Notes: generated by a model from the sequence alone, not told the origin. A DNA stretch of 64,000 bases from Serilophus lunatus (GCA_013399895.1 VXBA01002661.1:1446048-1510047), one strand, 5' to 3'. Positions 13,630 through 28,154 are shown, counted from the stretch's first letter. Numbers and translations are program-made.

Positions 13630-14352
13630 AAAGTGATCTCTGCCTGGAAAGCAATGCCATGGAAAGGGACCTGGGGTTCCTGGTCAACGGGCAAGTTGTT
13701 TATGAGTCAGTAGTGCCCTGGAAGCCGGGAGGGCCGACCATGTCCTGGGGGCATCAGGCAAAGCATCACCAGCAGGTCAAGGGACAGGATTGTTTCACTC
13801 TACTCTGCACCGATGTAGCCTCGCCTTGAATGCTGTGTGCAGTTCTGTTCACTGTAATATAAGAAAGATATTAAGCTGTTAGAGAGCATCAAAAAGAGGG
13901 CAGCAAAGATGGTGAAGGGCCTTGAAGGGAAGCTGCATGAGGAGTGACTGAGGGCACTTGTTCAGCTTGGAGGAGACTGAGAGGAGACTTCATCACAGTC
14001 TACAGCTTCCTCATCAGGGTAAGAGGAGGAGCAGACACTGATCTCTTCTCTGTGGGGACCAGTGACAGGACCTGAGGGAATGGCCTGAAGCTGTTTCAGG
14101 AGAGGTTTAGGTTAGGTAGTGGAAAAAGGTTCTTCACCCAGAGGGTGGTTGGGCGCTGGAACAGGCTCCCCAGGGAAGTGGTCACAGCACTGTGTCACAG
14201 CACTCTGTCAAGTCTGACAGAGTTTAAGAAGCATTTGGACAATTCTCTGGGGCTTATGGCATCTCTAGGGGGTGGTTCTGTGCGAGCTTAAGAGTTGGAC
14301 TCAACAATCCTTGTTGGTCCCTTCCAACTCAGCATATTCTGTGATTCTGTAA
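13630..14352 (+). mobile_element. CR1 retrotransposon, about 720 bp, 5'-truncated
   Basis: This is the longest CR1 in the window. It begins inside the end of the reverse-transcriptase/3' region (AAAGGGACCTGGGGTTCCTG) and runs through GAGGGTGGTTGGGCGCTGGA and CTTCCAACTCAGCATATTCT to the end GTGATTCTGT at about 14350. An internal direct duplication (CAGCACTGTGTCACAGCACT) is visible. There is no intact open frame, so it is dead. Confidence 0.92.
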
Positions 14353-15199
14353 ACCAAGGCTGTAAGACTAGAAGCAACTTCTAATCTTACAGCTCATCTT
14401 ATCCAGTAAGTGTTCTTAGTTGCTTTTTTGACTTTTCAAAATGGCTATACCCAGGGAGGAGGTGTTTCTGATCTCATTTCTTATGCGAAAAAGAATTTAA
14501 TTCTCACTCTGTTTTCCCATGACACTCATTCTTGTGTGTATAATTATTTTGATACTTCAAATTTTGATTGAATAAATTTGATCAAATTCTTCATTTTCAT
14601 TTCATTTTTGGCCAATGAAAGAAAATGAGGAATTTGATTCCATGGAAATGAGGTTTACCTTCTTCGCAAAAATACATTCAAACCTCAGAAATAAATTGCT
14701 GCAGTTTTTTCATTAATATTGCATTTTGCAGTGCAGGCAGCTAAAACTTGAATGAGACTGTAATTTAAACAAGATGTCTGTCTCCAAGCAATATAAATAG
14801 CATTATTTCTCTGCTTGCTTTCTATAACAAATTTGTTAAGTATTCCCTGTAATTATTACCAAAGCCACATGAGGTTCTCCAGTCTTTTTTTTTGGTCAGA
14901 ATTTATGGTAATGCCAGAACCTCAGCCTTTATTTTTATAAAAGCAATTACTGTCTAGAAAGGAACACTTTGTTTCTCTGGAGATGCACTTCGGTAAAACT
15001 GAAGCACTTTTGTTAAACTCTTTCAAACTGAGAGTTGTCTTTGAAAAAGGATGTTTGAGATTAGCCCCTTTTTCTGCTGACCATATAAGTGGCCAACTAT
15101 TTTTCACTTTTACTCAGATTTTTTAACCTCATTCTCCTGTTGTTAAATGTGAAATTCTTTATAAATATTGGTAACTAAAGTGGTGAGTGCCTGGTTATG
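14353..15199. other. Intergenic, no gene recognised
   Basis: AT-rich spacer between the 720-bp CR1 and the GC-richer block; nothing identified. Confidence 0.6.
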
Positions 15200-16290
15200 T
15201 GTGTATAGCCATGGCATCCAAGGAGGCAAGAGGAGAGCAGGTTCTTTGTTGTCGATGTGCCATATTTAGGAGATGTTATGGAGCTCCTGTGTGGGAATAA
15301 GCTCTTTCTTGAGAGATGGCTGTGGAGCAGTTTGAGCTGTGGGATATATATTGATGCTGAAGTCCAAGCATAACAGAAACATGTGATTTTCTATGGAAAC
15401 CTTCTGTGGAAACATGCTAAACAGGAGGCACCATTTCTGCTGTGTCATTCTTTGCTGCAATGCCATGTGGACATTGCTTGGCCAGGAGGAGAAAGGCATA
15501 AAGCCTATATGAGTGCTGAATAGGGAACTGACTCTTCCTGGCAGCGATGCAGTACTTGGAGACATGACTGTGTGTGGGCACAGGAGGAATTGCCGGCCTT
15601 GTGGATGGAGGTTGCTGCACTGAGAGCACTGATTAGAAGGGCTGAGTGCAGCTGCTGGACATGGATGCTGGACCTTGGCCCTCCAGGAGCCCGCGGGAAA
15701 GCCGCTGGGCCTGGGCTGGTGCCAGCACAGAGGTTCTGCATGGAGACAGAGCATCCAAAAGTCCTGCTTAGGCGCTTTCAGTTTCCTGTTTTCTCTTGAT
15801 GGCAGGATGGCCTGGAAACAGGCAGCAGCAGCAGGGTCCAGAGCCTCTCGCCCACTGTTGGGTATTCTCCAGAGCCGGGAGCAAGAGCTGCCATTGCACA
15901 AGCTCCAGTGGTAGTCACGAGGGCACTTGAGACCTTCCTCTTGCTCCAGCAGCCCCAGTAAACACTCTGCATTTTAGCTCATTGCCAGACAGCTGTGGCT
16001 TGTCTGTGCCAGTGTGTGTCTGAAGTGTTCCTGGCTGTGGCCTACAGACGGTCTGTAGTGGGAGAGGATGGACGCGGCCAGAGACCTGTTGGCATGCTCA
16101 GCACCGGCTTCAGGCAGGTACACTGGATCAAGAGCTGTGTGCTGACTCCTCTCTCCCAAGACATTAGCCTCCCGGTTCCAGGGAGCTTGGAGATGTGCTG
16201 TGCCTCTTGTGTCTGGAGCACTGGGGAGGCTGGCATCGCCTCCTGCTTCCAGCAAGGCAATCCATCCTTCTGGGAGCTGTGTTCTGAATT
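15200..16290. other. GC-richer block of unknown nature with overlapping open frames
   Basis: The block stands out from AT-rich flanks and has few stop codons on either strand. The longest frame is 211 codons on the minus strand (15266-15901); it has no motif, signal peptide or family I recognise and is low in charged residues. On the plus strand a TATA-like run (about 15496-15513) and an AGTAAA (15957-15962) could belong to a decayed LTR or to a noncoding transcript. I do not call a gene. Confidence 0.4.
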
Positions 16291-17110
16291 AGCAACACGC
16301 TAATTTGTCAAAACTACCTTTTCCTAAAGAAACCAAAGCAAAGATAAAAAACACTTGCAATTACATAACTGATTATCATAAGTCTTTATTTTTTATTACT
16401 ATTTGTTCTCCAGCCAAAAAATGGACATATCTTCCCAAGTCTGTTATTGTCCCGTTCAGCACCTGGCCTATTCAGCCTTATCTTTCAATTTAATCTTTTG
16501 GTTAACTATTATGTGAGAAGGAACTCTGCCTTGATAAGGAGCATGTTTCTCTGTAATTAGCCATCAGCAACCGCCTGTTAACTCTCCGATCATGAAAATG
16601 AGAATGAGAGATCAGACACATCTCAGGACTACAAAACAGGCTTAAAGCTGATGCCTATTAAAATCGAGAGCAGATTTAAATGGATTTAATTGTAAACTTT
16701 TCTACATGGGCTTTGGGCATCCCTTACTATAATACTGGATTTCAATGTAGAAAACAAAAATAGTATCCTTACTAGGGTAGGGGAGTGGATGATAGCATAA
16801 GCAGCAGCTTAAAAAGGTAAATAATTTGTTTGTGTTAGTTTTTAGGCAAGGCTCAGCAATTTTCAGCAAGTGAAAATGGATCATTTAAAATGAATTTCAA
16901 ATTTATGGTCAATTTTAAGGAAGATTGCTGGATTGGGACTTCATACTGCTTTGTAGAGCACTTAGATACTCTTGAAAGAAATTTTGCCTGGAACATGGAT
17001 AAGATCATTTTGCCTTTTGCTAACTCAATTTTTACAAGTCTGAATAAAAATTTTGGGAAATTTCAGAGAAAAGCAAATGCTTTTTCTCTTTTTCACATCA
17101 ACTGAGTGAA
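16291..17110. other. Intergenic, no gene recognised
   Basis: AT-rich sequence leading up to the solo LTR; nothing identified. Confidence 0.6.
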
Positions 17111-17710
17111 TGCCATGGTTTCACCCCAGCTGGCAACCAAGCCCCACACAACTGCTCTCCTATTTCCCTACCAGCAGGGCTGGGGAGAGAATCAGAAGGG
17201 TAAAAGTTAGAAAACTTGTGGGTTGAGCTAAAGACAGTTTAACAGGGAAAGCAAAAGCTGCACACACAAGCAAAGAAAAACAAAGAATAAATCCACTGCT
17301 TCCCATAGGCAGACAGGTGTTCAGCCATCTCAAGGAGAGCAGGCCCCCATCACATGTAACAGTTACTTGGTAAAACTAATGGCATCACTCCAAATGTCCC
17401 CCCTTCCCCTTCCTTCTTCTTCTCTTCAGCTTTGTATACTAAGCATGATGTCATATGGTACGGAATATCCCTTCGGTCAGTTGGGGTCTCCTGTTCTGGC
17501 CACGTCTCCTCCCAACCTCTCCATGCACGCCCAACTTCATTGCCAGTGTGGCAGTAGGAAAAGCAGAAAAGGCCTTGCCTCTGTGCAATTGCTCAGCAAT
17601 AACAAAGACATCACTATATTATCAGCCCTGTGTTTAGCACAAATCCAAAACACACCCTCATATTGGCCTCTGTGAAGAAAGTTAACTCTACCCTAGCCAA
17701 AACTAGCACA
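17111..17710 (-). mobile_element. Solo LTR of an avian endogenous retrovirus
   Basis: The 600-bp element has TG...CA ends. It is flanked by 5-bp direct repeats that match at four of five bases: gtgaa at 17106-17110 and gtaaa at 17711-17715. The plus-strand ends TGCCATGGTTTCACCCC and AGCCAAAACTAGCACA are those of a common bird LTR family as I recall it (name not certain). A TATA-like site on the minus strand (about 17432-17439) suggests the LTR is transcribed leftward. There are no gag, pol or env remnants and no second LTR, so this is a recombined solo copy. Confidence 0.8.
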
Positions 17711-20700
17711 GTAAAAAATAGAATGTTTGAAATATGAGTAACTGTGCCATGTATTGGTTGTGTTTGGCTCCTGCAAGGTGGCATCTTGTAACACAGAAAG
17801 CAGAGAATTTCTAGCCTTTTGGTTTCAATCTCTCTGAAGAAATTGAAAGGATAAATATGAAGAGGATAAATATTGTTGAGGATAAACACAATATCCAGGT
17901 ACAAGCATCTTGCGCTTTTCAACAGGTTGTCATTTATGAAGTATGTTACAAAGAAAGCATACAAAAAAATGTGTCTCATCAATAGGCAGGTCCTTTGTTA
18001 AAACGGGAGTACTAAGAGCAAAGAAGAAGGAAGGATGAAATAAAAACTGGTGCAAGCTAGAAGCAAAGACAAAGGGCAAGAATGGAGAAAGATGAACCGC
18101 TGTAAAAACAGGCCAATGTAATTGTAACAAGTTCACGTGAGTTGGAAGTGCCATGGAGTAGGTCTAAGGCCAAAATACATCCATGACCCATGTGTAATTT
18201 TAAAGACCAACTATTGCTTTTAGCTTCCTCGGCAGGATCCAGCTAAACAGGATATAGTAATAGAGATGGGAGAGGAGAATTCGTTTCCTTTCCCTTTTTG
18301 GCCAAACTGAAATTTGAAATTTTTTTCTTAGGAAAATCGATGATCTGTCAGGGATCTGGATCTTTTGAACAAAAAGAAACAAAGGAATTCAATTGTCACC
18401 TGGGACATCAAATTTGGGGATCTCCTGGAGGCCAGGCAGACAACAAAGGCACCTATGGTGGGACTGGATGCCTGTTTCAGTTAGCTGAAATAAGCCTGAA
18501 GTCAGTTCAATCAATGAAGCCTGGTGGTCCAGCTCAGCCTAAAGTAGACCCTTATTCACTAACCAGCTAAACAAATGTACAGGCTGTACTCTACCATCTC
18601 TACCATCATCTGCTGAACATGAAGGGATTTATACACCAGACACCCATTAAACAATTATCTCAATCTTATGTCAAAATGTCATTTCCCAACAAAAAATTGC
18701 AGTGATGTAACTGAATGAAAAAACGATCAAGTATTTTCTAACCTTTTTTTTTTTTCTAAATCAAATTTGATAAATGTAAAATAAATGAACAGCTGATGGC
18801 AACTCAGCTGTTAATTTTAGGTTACAAACTTGTATATTTTTGCCTTCACTAATGGAAATGCTTTCGTTTTTCAATCTTTTATTTCAGAAATTTAATTTTA
18901 AATCAAACATTCTGTTTCTCAGCCGTTTCATTTGTATCCAAATGAGCTGGAGACATAGCTCTGAGGCATTGACATGCTATCTGAGATAGCTTATTTCCAA
19001 AACAGCCTTGTAGATGAGTAGTTTGCCCATGTATTATAGGGGTACTTGGAAGGAGTGTTAGAACTGATGAATGAACTGGCGACTTGGAGGATTGGCTGTC
19101 TTTCAGTAGGAAACATCTTGTGCATGTAGCATGCATGTTCTTGTGGATAAAGTGGCATCTATTTTTTTTCTCAAGAACGTTGATTTTTTGAAAAAAGGAA
19201 AACAAGGCATGTAGTAGAGTGCTCCCTGTCTATCAGAAAGAAATACACTAGCAAAGTATATTTATTTCTTCTATAATTACTTTTTCTTTTGCAATGGCAT
19301 GTGTTGCTTTTAGCTGACAAATCTGTCTAAAAGGAAAATGCATACCCGCAGTTTCATTTTACATGCACGCACGCAAGTAAATCTGTCTAGCTTCATTGTA
19401 ACAATGCAACTGGAGCACCAGTAACTCCTAGGATTGCTTACACATTTCCATTCCATGCTCCTCTTTTCATGAGGGGAACAATTAATACTTCTCAAAAAGT
19501 TCGGCTTTCTATTTGCAAGTGCCTTGAATTTGTACTTTCAAACAAAGACAAGAATTACCGTTGGAGGTATTTCTTCCTTGTTGGTTGATTTTAATGGGAA
19601 AAATGAGAAAATAACTTCCCAATGCTATGTTCACTCAGAGTTTTTTTAACAAATCTGGCACCAATAAAAATCAAAAAGCATGGATTGAGCCAGACATAAG
19701 CTTCACTGAAGGGGAATATCTTATACTATGCCAGTGAAAACTGGACTTGATTTCATTAGTTATAAGCCTCTGAAAATCTACTGGTGGGCCCCTGGGGCTT
19801 TGAAAGTACAGCATAGCACTGCTGGACACAGAGTTGTCCATCCTGAGCTCACAGTGAGCTGATGAGGTGGCAAGGGAGATGACTGACCCTCAATACATGG
19901 GTCACCACTTTGTTGGTAACACTGTTCCTTCTGCAGGGACATTTAATATCAGAACCTGATGCCAAAATTGTCCTCTTTATAAAGGTATCGTTAGGCTTAC
20001 TAATTGATCTCTGGCACTTACAAAGGCTCCATGAATGTTGGCCAAAGGCCGAATCTCATGCCTGCTCATGCAGGTTTCCTCTCTTCGCTTTTTTTCTTCT
20101 CCATTAGAAAGCTTCCTTTTATCCTCCTCTGGTAGGTCCTTTGTCCCACCTTTTCCCCCCTTGGAGTAGGGCTAAACTTAACTGCTTTAGGATGGACTTA
20201 CAGTACAACATCTCAACACCTATGTGACCTGCAGATCTAGGGAGTATCCTTTATAGGCATGGTAGCTACTCTAATTGTGGTATTAAAGCTCTCTACAACT
20301 AGAACAATAGTAATTTTGCAATAATACTACGGGGGTTTTTTATAGCCTGTTCTGGGCTCATTCTATGCAATATGTGTTTGCACAGTAGCTTGTACTGTGG
20401 CACTGTGTAGCTATAATTCTGGCAACCTTGCTCATAAAGATGTCCTATTCATTTCAGTAGTCTCTGTAGAGGAGAACTGAGATTGCAATCTCTGTCTTGG
20501 ATTAAATTGTCCATTGGGTTAAGGAGTGGCCAGTGTTTTTTTGGCCCACTCTATACCCTCTATCTTTGTGTCTTCAAAATAAATGTCTAAGGCAAATCCC
20601 AATACTTGCATCTACTACTTGCTACTTTAATGAAGCTGAAAGGGAAGCGTTTTGAACCATGACTAATCCATGATTTAAAGGAGACTGTAAATGACATATT

Positions 20701-23700
20701 GAAATGACACCTAGAATAAAAGTAGTGCTACAGAAGTGATACTAGAACAAGTTGTCTAGAATCAAGCACAGACCAAAGAACTCAGAAGAAAAGGCTGAAA
20801 GGGTTGTCTCACAAAGTAGTTGAATACAGCTATCAGGAACCCAGCAGGTACCATGAGTCGAGAATATTTGACAGCAGGACAGGACACATCCTTGAAGTAA
20901 AAAGCAGAGCAATGCATTACGTTGCACCTGACACTTCAGCTCTCTGCCAGGAGAGGTGTTGTGTTTGCTTTCACCTTCCTACTGAAACATTGCAGTTTTT
21001 AATGTTTTAAATTGTTCTGTACAAAAAACCCCAAACCCACAAGGCCTATCTGTATTCTCTGACTCATCTACTCCATGAGCAAAAACAAGCAAGGAGAGAT
21101 AGAAGAGGTAAGAGAAAAAATTAGGGGGCCCAAAAGGAAGAGGGAATGTCACTTTTCAAGGTGTTTTGATGACACTGATAACTTTGTATGTCACTTTTTT
21201 TTTTTTCTCTGCTGGATCTATTTGTTTTTCTTAAAGAATTACATGGTCTTTTGAAAACATGGTAACCAAAAACTTCATCTTGCATTGTGACCATTTAGGA
21301 CAACAATATTATGTTAAAGTTGCTGCTGTCAAAATCTCTTTAAAATTTGCTTGGTATAAATGTAGATTGCTAGGCCTATGAAATGAGACTATAGCCACAC
21401 TTAAAAATAGGTCAGCAGAGAAGATACTTGGGGAGGTAATTTTCCAGGATAGAAGTTAGGTCTATTCAAAACAGTCCTCATTTTGGCAATCTGATTCAGA
21501 TATGTTTGCAGACATGCTTTCACTTCTTAAAGCAGTGGGATAATGAGACCTAAAGTGGTTTTTGTGGATATTGCCCAATAGCCAGCATTTCACAACCTGA
21601 GATAAAATTACCCAAGGCCCTTGTAGTGCACGCTCTATGTTGCATGCACTTCTCAGGTGAAAGGCAAGTGGTTGAAGTTATTTGAACGCACTGTGTAATT
21701 GCATCAGCCAGATGAGGCTGCTGGAGACGAGCCTCAGCCCTGAGTCAGCAGACTGTGGTGTGATACTGGCTGTGCTGGAGGAGGTGCAGAGCCTCCTTGC
21801 CTCAGCAGGAGCCTTGGGAAAGGTTTTGGCTGAGAAAGCTCTCCTAACACCTACTCCCTCTGCAGTTGTTTCCACATTTCCACAAAAGATGCAGCTGTCT
21901 CCCTTTAGGGAAACCATCCCTAGGGTGCCCTGAGGATGATAGGCATGTGGTTTTGCCCAGCATTTACAGGGACCATGCAAAATGAACATGGGTAGACAGG
22001 GTGAAAATGGATGTGGGTATGTCCTTGTTCCAAACATGTGGATTAAGGCATTTAATATGCCAAATGAATGTTCTAGAAGGAATAAAGACTTTAGAAATTA
22101 AAGTGTTGGAGACTGTACAAATGCTATGTTCATCAAGGAGGACTGTAGTACGACCCAGCTTTTGCATTTTGCAGAGTACTTTTCTCTGTATTGCTTAGCA
22201 CATTTGCTTGGTGGATTATAGGATAAGTAGGCAAGGGAGAAGCTGCCACAAGTTTGACTCATGAAATCACAAGGGATCAAAACCAACTACTCTTAGTAGT
22301 GTGAACAAAGCTATAATCTTCAGCTCCTTGGCCTTTACTGCCCTGAATGGGAGTATCCACATCAGTGTGGTTGATCCTTTCCCAGCAGTGAAAGTGTATC
22401 CTGCGTTAGAGAGGAAAATTCTCCATCTAGCAAGCCCTGTACAGTATTTGCTGATGGAAAGAAGACAGCTGCTGTCTGCTCATTGCTCCAAGGGGAATAT
22501 AATCTATGAAAGAAGAGTGTGCATCTGGGGATCTCAGCATTTCGAAAGACATCAAAGTTGAGAACTCTGAATTTTGCCCTCTTACAAAGTATATAACACC
22601 TTTTCACAGCACTTCTTTTTCATTCTCTTCTATCCCACAAGACAGGGACAAGCCTATTTAGTATGACTTAGACAAGTAAATATGTGTGAAAATTCAACAC
22701 TTTTAGAAATTTAATTTCTTCAGAAACCCAAGCAGCTGTTCAGACTAGTAATGGGTTATTGAATACTTCTTTCTTTTGTTTGACGTTTTACTGATTTCGC
22801 CAAATGTGCTGCAAAACCCCATACCTCTGACTATGTGAGACAGCCAAACAAGGTAACGATGGGGCTGATGGAAAATGCAGGAGTCCAGCCACCAGCTAAC
22901 AGAATGCAGTCAATAAGGGCATGAAAGATGTTTTGTGAACCAATAGAGAAGCTGAGAAGTGACTGGATGGGCACAAAAGCTGACTCTGGCTATATATTCC
23001 AGCTCTGCCTACCATGGGAGGATGTCATCACAAAACATTATAGTCTTAAATGATTTCTTAGAACCACAAAGCTTGAAACTGTTCATTTTCTGTATATTTC
23101 TCCCTTATCAGTGGAAAATTTATATTCAGGCAAACAAATACTATTTAAACTAAAAATATTAAGACAAATGTCTTTTTTTTTTTTTTTTAGATTCTTGAAT
23201 GGTTTGGGCATGCTTTAAGTGGTTATATCCACCCTATTTTTATGTGCTTAAACTCCTTTGTCTCCTCTCTGTATTTAGAAACCCACAATTTTTCTGGTAT
23301 TTGTTTGCTTGTCAGGGGTATAATCTGTACCATTTCTGGACTAAGTGCTGACATTGTGTCTTATTCCTCCTAATGGATGTGCTGTCTTCTAATTAAAAAC
23401 AAATGCAGTGTGAACCACAACGATAAAATAGGTTATAGGCTAAGTTTCTAGTACCTGGTCTTCATATAGCAGGCCACAAAAGCACACAGTCATTCACCTC
23501 ATCTTCTCCTGTTGTTGCAACATCCTGCAGACTTTATGCAATATAACTCTTGTTTGGCTGGCTTTTTGACCACATCTGGGAAACATGTAGCAAAAGAGCC
23601 AGCTGCCATTTTCTGAGCAATGAATTCATTCTATTCTATAGATGTGACCCTATGATGGGATGGACCATGAGTCTTCATGGTGGAAGGCTGGTGGCCAAGG

Positions 23701-26700
23701 CTGGCTGGTTCTGCCAGACCAGTTTGTTTGGCCCTATGGAGCAGTCCCCTCATACCACTGTGGGAGCTTTGGGAAAGAGATCAGGAAGAGCTGGTCCAGA
23801 TGAACCAGTTTCTCAAGCTAGATCTAGCTGGTTGGGTTGCAGTCTGACAACTCTGTACTAAGTAAATTAGTATTATACCCATTTTAAGCCATATTAAGAC
23901 CTAAATGATCTTAGGAACATTATAGATGGAGGTGTTTCATGATACTCTAGTGCTTAACTGATGCATATTTTATACAACATGGTAAATTTTTTTGTACCAA
24001 AAAAGTAAGCCAATCCTTATACTGCCTTTCTGAGCCTTATCACAATCAGTTCCAATTAAACTGTCCTTATTTTTTGCATCTCTCTGCAAGAAAAAATTCA
24101 AGTCACACTAGTTGGAGGTCCTTATATCTTTCTGCAAGTCATCTATGTAATTTCATAGTAATACCTTGCTGTTGTTTCAAGTAGTTCTTTCAGTCCTTAG
24201 TGACATATTAAATTTTCATTGTAGGTGGTGATATTCCCAGAAAACTGTTTAAAGTGCTAGGAATAGAAAGTAAGTTTTTATAAGTTCTTAACTCACTAGT
24301 AGCACCACTTCAATTACAGCAGAATTTATGGGCTTGATGTTGCAGGAGGTGCGATACATAATGTGTGTTGTGTAAAATAGAACAGAAATTAGCTGTTTTT
24401 TTCCTTGAGAAAATTAAGAATTTAAGACAACTGCTGTTGCAAGCCCTGGGGAAAAGTACTTTTTGGGCAGAACTCGAGAGAGGTGCCTATTGCTTCTCCT
24501 CTTGTGACAAAATCAATGTTGCTTAAGAAGATGCAACTGTGTCTCTAAGCCTCTTTGTCTAAACACAAGTTGTAGATGTTGGCTTGCAAGATGGACAGCC
24601 CTGATGCAAAAAAAGATGCTATAATTCAAGGCCACAGAGAATAAAGGCAAGAAGAAAGTCTTGTCTTTGAAATGTTTGGTGAACCACTTTGTTGTACTGC
24701 TGGTTGATTGACAGGGTTTTTGAGATTACTTAGAATTTTGAAACCTGAACGGTAGCTCCTCAGCGCTGGTTTAATGGACAACACTGGAATATGGCATTAT
24801 ACAGATGCTACCTTCTACTTTTAGAGAGGAAAAAGTGACATTCAAAAAAATGTGGCTTTTCCTGCTGATGAGAAATCCACTAGTACACGTGGTTGTCTGC
24901 AGTATAGTGTATCCCGTAAGAAATTAAAAATGTGTCAGACAAGTGCATACCTACCATTGAGAAGAGTGCACAAGAAGTGCGTGAAATGCTTCTTGCAGTG
25001 TTTTTTAAGGACAGACCATCGCAATATGAGGATGTAATTCTGGAAAACCATTATTTTGTTCACATTACAAAGGATCACATTTGTCAAACTATGCATTTTT
25101 ATGCTGATTCTGTTAAAAAGCATGTGGGGAAAAAGCACTTTGCCATTTTTCAGTGAGGCAGCTGATGCAAAGCAGCAGATCTTGAGGTTTACTGGTCTGA
25201 GAGGGATGGAGGCTAACAGCTGTCCTTGCTGGGTTGCCTGATATCTAAAGTCACTTCAGCTTATGAATCATATGGAAGTAAAACGTACATGAACCAGAAC
25301 TTAAAAAATGGAACATAATACTAGTGAATTAGAGGGGAGAGTGAAAAACTCAGCAGATGAACATGGGAATGATTTCTCCCTAGATGTTTATAGAACCCCA
25401 CTTTAATCCTGAAAGCTTAGGCTGAGAAACACGGAGAACAAAGCTTTGTTTGGACAAACTGAGATTTCCAGAGGTTTTGGTGATGAGTTTTACAGGTTTC
25501 ATTTAATTACCCTCTGTTTGGGAAAGCAGACATGAATTTGTGACTGATTGAAAATCCAGACGTAAAGTTGAGCCATTTTTTGCAGCTGGGCTCTAGTGAA
25601 CATAGTGAACAGTTAAAGGAAAGTACAGAGTGTTCCTGAGGGAACATTTTGAGAGGGAGGAGTGTAGACTATCTCCCTTCTGGCAAGAAAGAATATCACC
25701 AGCAGTTAAAAAAAATTACTTACAAGGAAAAGTAGAATTGTTTCTGAAGGAGATTTGCCACATAATTTTTATTATTAAAAAAAGACAAAAAATTGTGGGT
25801 TTTTTCAGGAAAGGAAATGACTGATTGAACACTTACTATAATGTTATTAATTGCTTTGCTTGCTTTCAAACAGCTATAACCCATCCACAAGGAGATGTCG
25901 TTTTGGACATCTTATTTGAAGAACTATTCTTACAACCTCATCTGCTGAACAGAACAGCATGGTACTGAAGCAAAAAAAGAGCAAAAGGTGGCAGCCTGCT
26001 TCCACTGACTGTTAATAGGCCAGGCCTGCCTCTTCAATACCCTTTTATAGCTAAGTAAGAGAAAATGAAGATATTATAATAATGGCTTTTTTAAACATAA
26101 AAACCATTCTACCGCCTATTTTGGGTAATGTCAATTTAGATTAATGTAATTTTTGCTTGCCAATTTGTATCTTTACTTTTAGCTGTTCTCCTTCAGTGAT
26201 CAATTTCTTTGACCTTCATAGAAACCTGGACCACACCTTCTTCTGAGACTTTAATGAATTGGCAGAGACACAACCAGGAGCTCCAAGTCTGTTCATATGG
26301 ATTAGTTTAAAGATTATGGGCTGCGGTGATGTTATCTGAGAAACAGTCTAAAGCATTCTTTGCCATGACCACAAACTTAATTTGGCACTCTTGATTGTGC
26401 TGAGAGCAATGCTGAGGTCTGACTCTATGGGTGTGGATGCTGACCCTTAAGCAAGCTGGGGCAATGTCCCACCACACCTGATGGGACAGCAGAACAACTA
26501 TATGAGCATTTCCATTGCTTCGTGGAGTATGTGAAGCTGCTACAGGTATGCACTGTCTGTAGTGGCACTTCTGTGTGATAATTTGGAGCCATTGAGCATC
26601 AGTTGAAAAGCAAATAATGAAGTTCTGACGAGGTACAGTTATGAACTGTATGATCTCATTATCAAGCTATCGTGCAAGTAAACAGCCTCAGTTTGTGGCA

Positions 26701-28154
26701 GAAATTTTAAACATTAAATTTTGCCTGTTGTAGGAAGTCTCTAATCAGAGCAGCTACTGTCTCCTACGGTATCCCTCTGGGGTAGAGAATGTTGTGCAAA
26801 TGCTGACCAGTAAAACTTTCTCTCCTATAAGGAAGCAAACAAGATACAATTCAGAAGTTAATTGTGCTTCTAAAAAATAATTCCGGCTATGTTATGTTCC
26901 TGCTGCTTTTGCCTTGACCCATCAGCTAGGAAATCCTCACAGACTTGCACCAAAGATGAATTTCTTCACGAAGTACCTCAGCAGGACTCAGAGAGTGGAT
27001 GGATGCATCTCTGAAAGGCCGACAACAAAGAGGTCCCTAATAAAACACAAAAATAATTATAAAAACTAGATGTCAGAGCTACTTTGCAAAATGCTGTTAA
27101 AATATGGCAAGGTTTTATTTCAGGAAAAGTGATGAAGAATCAGAAATAGTTGCTGTATTTTGTTAATTAAAAAAGAATCTTTGTTTCTGAGTTTAGCACT
27201 GCTGTAATTGGTAAGAAATCTAAAAATAATATGCTACTATAGTAAGAGGATTTTATTTATAATTACATATTTTTTCTGTAACAGCACAGAAAATATTATG
27301 AATTGAGATCCACTACCAGTAAGAGCTGTCAAAAGCATCAACCTTTGTAATTGATTTTAGTCATCTGTGACCTGATTATGAAAATGCTGGACTTTTGCAA
27401 TGCACTTGGAAATAGTAGGCTGGGCATGAGAATGCTGCTGTAAGTTGATGATTATATTTTATCCTATCTCTTGTGACCCTTGGCTTATTTAAAGCAAATA
27501 TCAGATGACCTTTTCTGTTTTGTTTCATCAGCAAAGAAGACTGGATGTTTTAATAAGACTTTAATAAGCAGGTCCATGCACCAGCTGCAATGCAGGAGGG
27601 TAGATCAAAATTATGTTCAAAGCAGAACTTTCATGTAACTGCAGACATAGAAGTAGCCTTGGTGTGAGTCCAGCATAGACACCGAGGGTTCCTGGGCGGT
27701 GAACAAGGATCCCACCAGCCCTAAGCAACTGCTTGCAAATGAGATCAGCTGTTCCCTAGTAATTTTTTGTTTTTCTCTCTCTCTTTTAAAGAGTGTACAA
27801 ATAAATAGATCATACCTAGACAATTTCCATCAAGACTAACAAAGTTAGGGCAAATTAATTCCACTAGGTAAAGAATAAAGGTAAACTGAGCTCTGACAGG
27901 ATGCTTCCTCTATATGGAGCACTGAGCAGTGCTACTAAAATGGCCTGTCAAAATGTCTTACTGATGAAAACCAGCCTAAATAAAATCTAGGATGTAAGTC
28001 AAAGTGGAACTGAGGAGAAGCCAAGAACTTGAAGCAGACATAGCTCAATCGTGGATAACCCTTTGGCAGGAGGTGCATATCTTGAATCCACTTGAATGGA
28101 TCTGATACATGGATATATGGCCTAGTATGTTTTCAACACATGTGTTCTTGTTAA

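Noticed and set aside
24932..25156. 74-codon frame with a fairly protein-like composition
   Set aside because: It needs a GTG start, has no recognised family, and overlaps frames on both strands.
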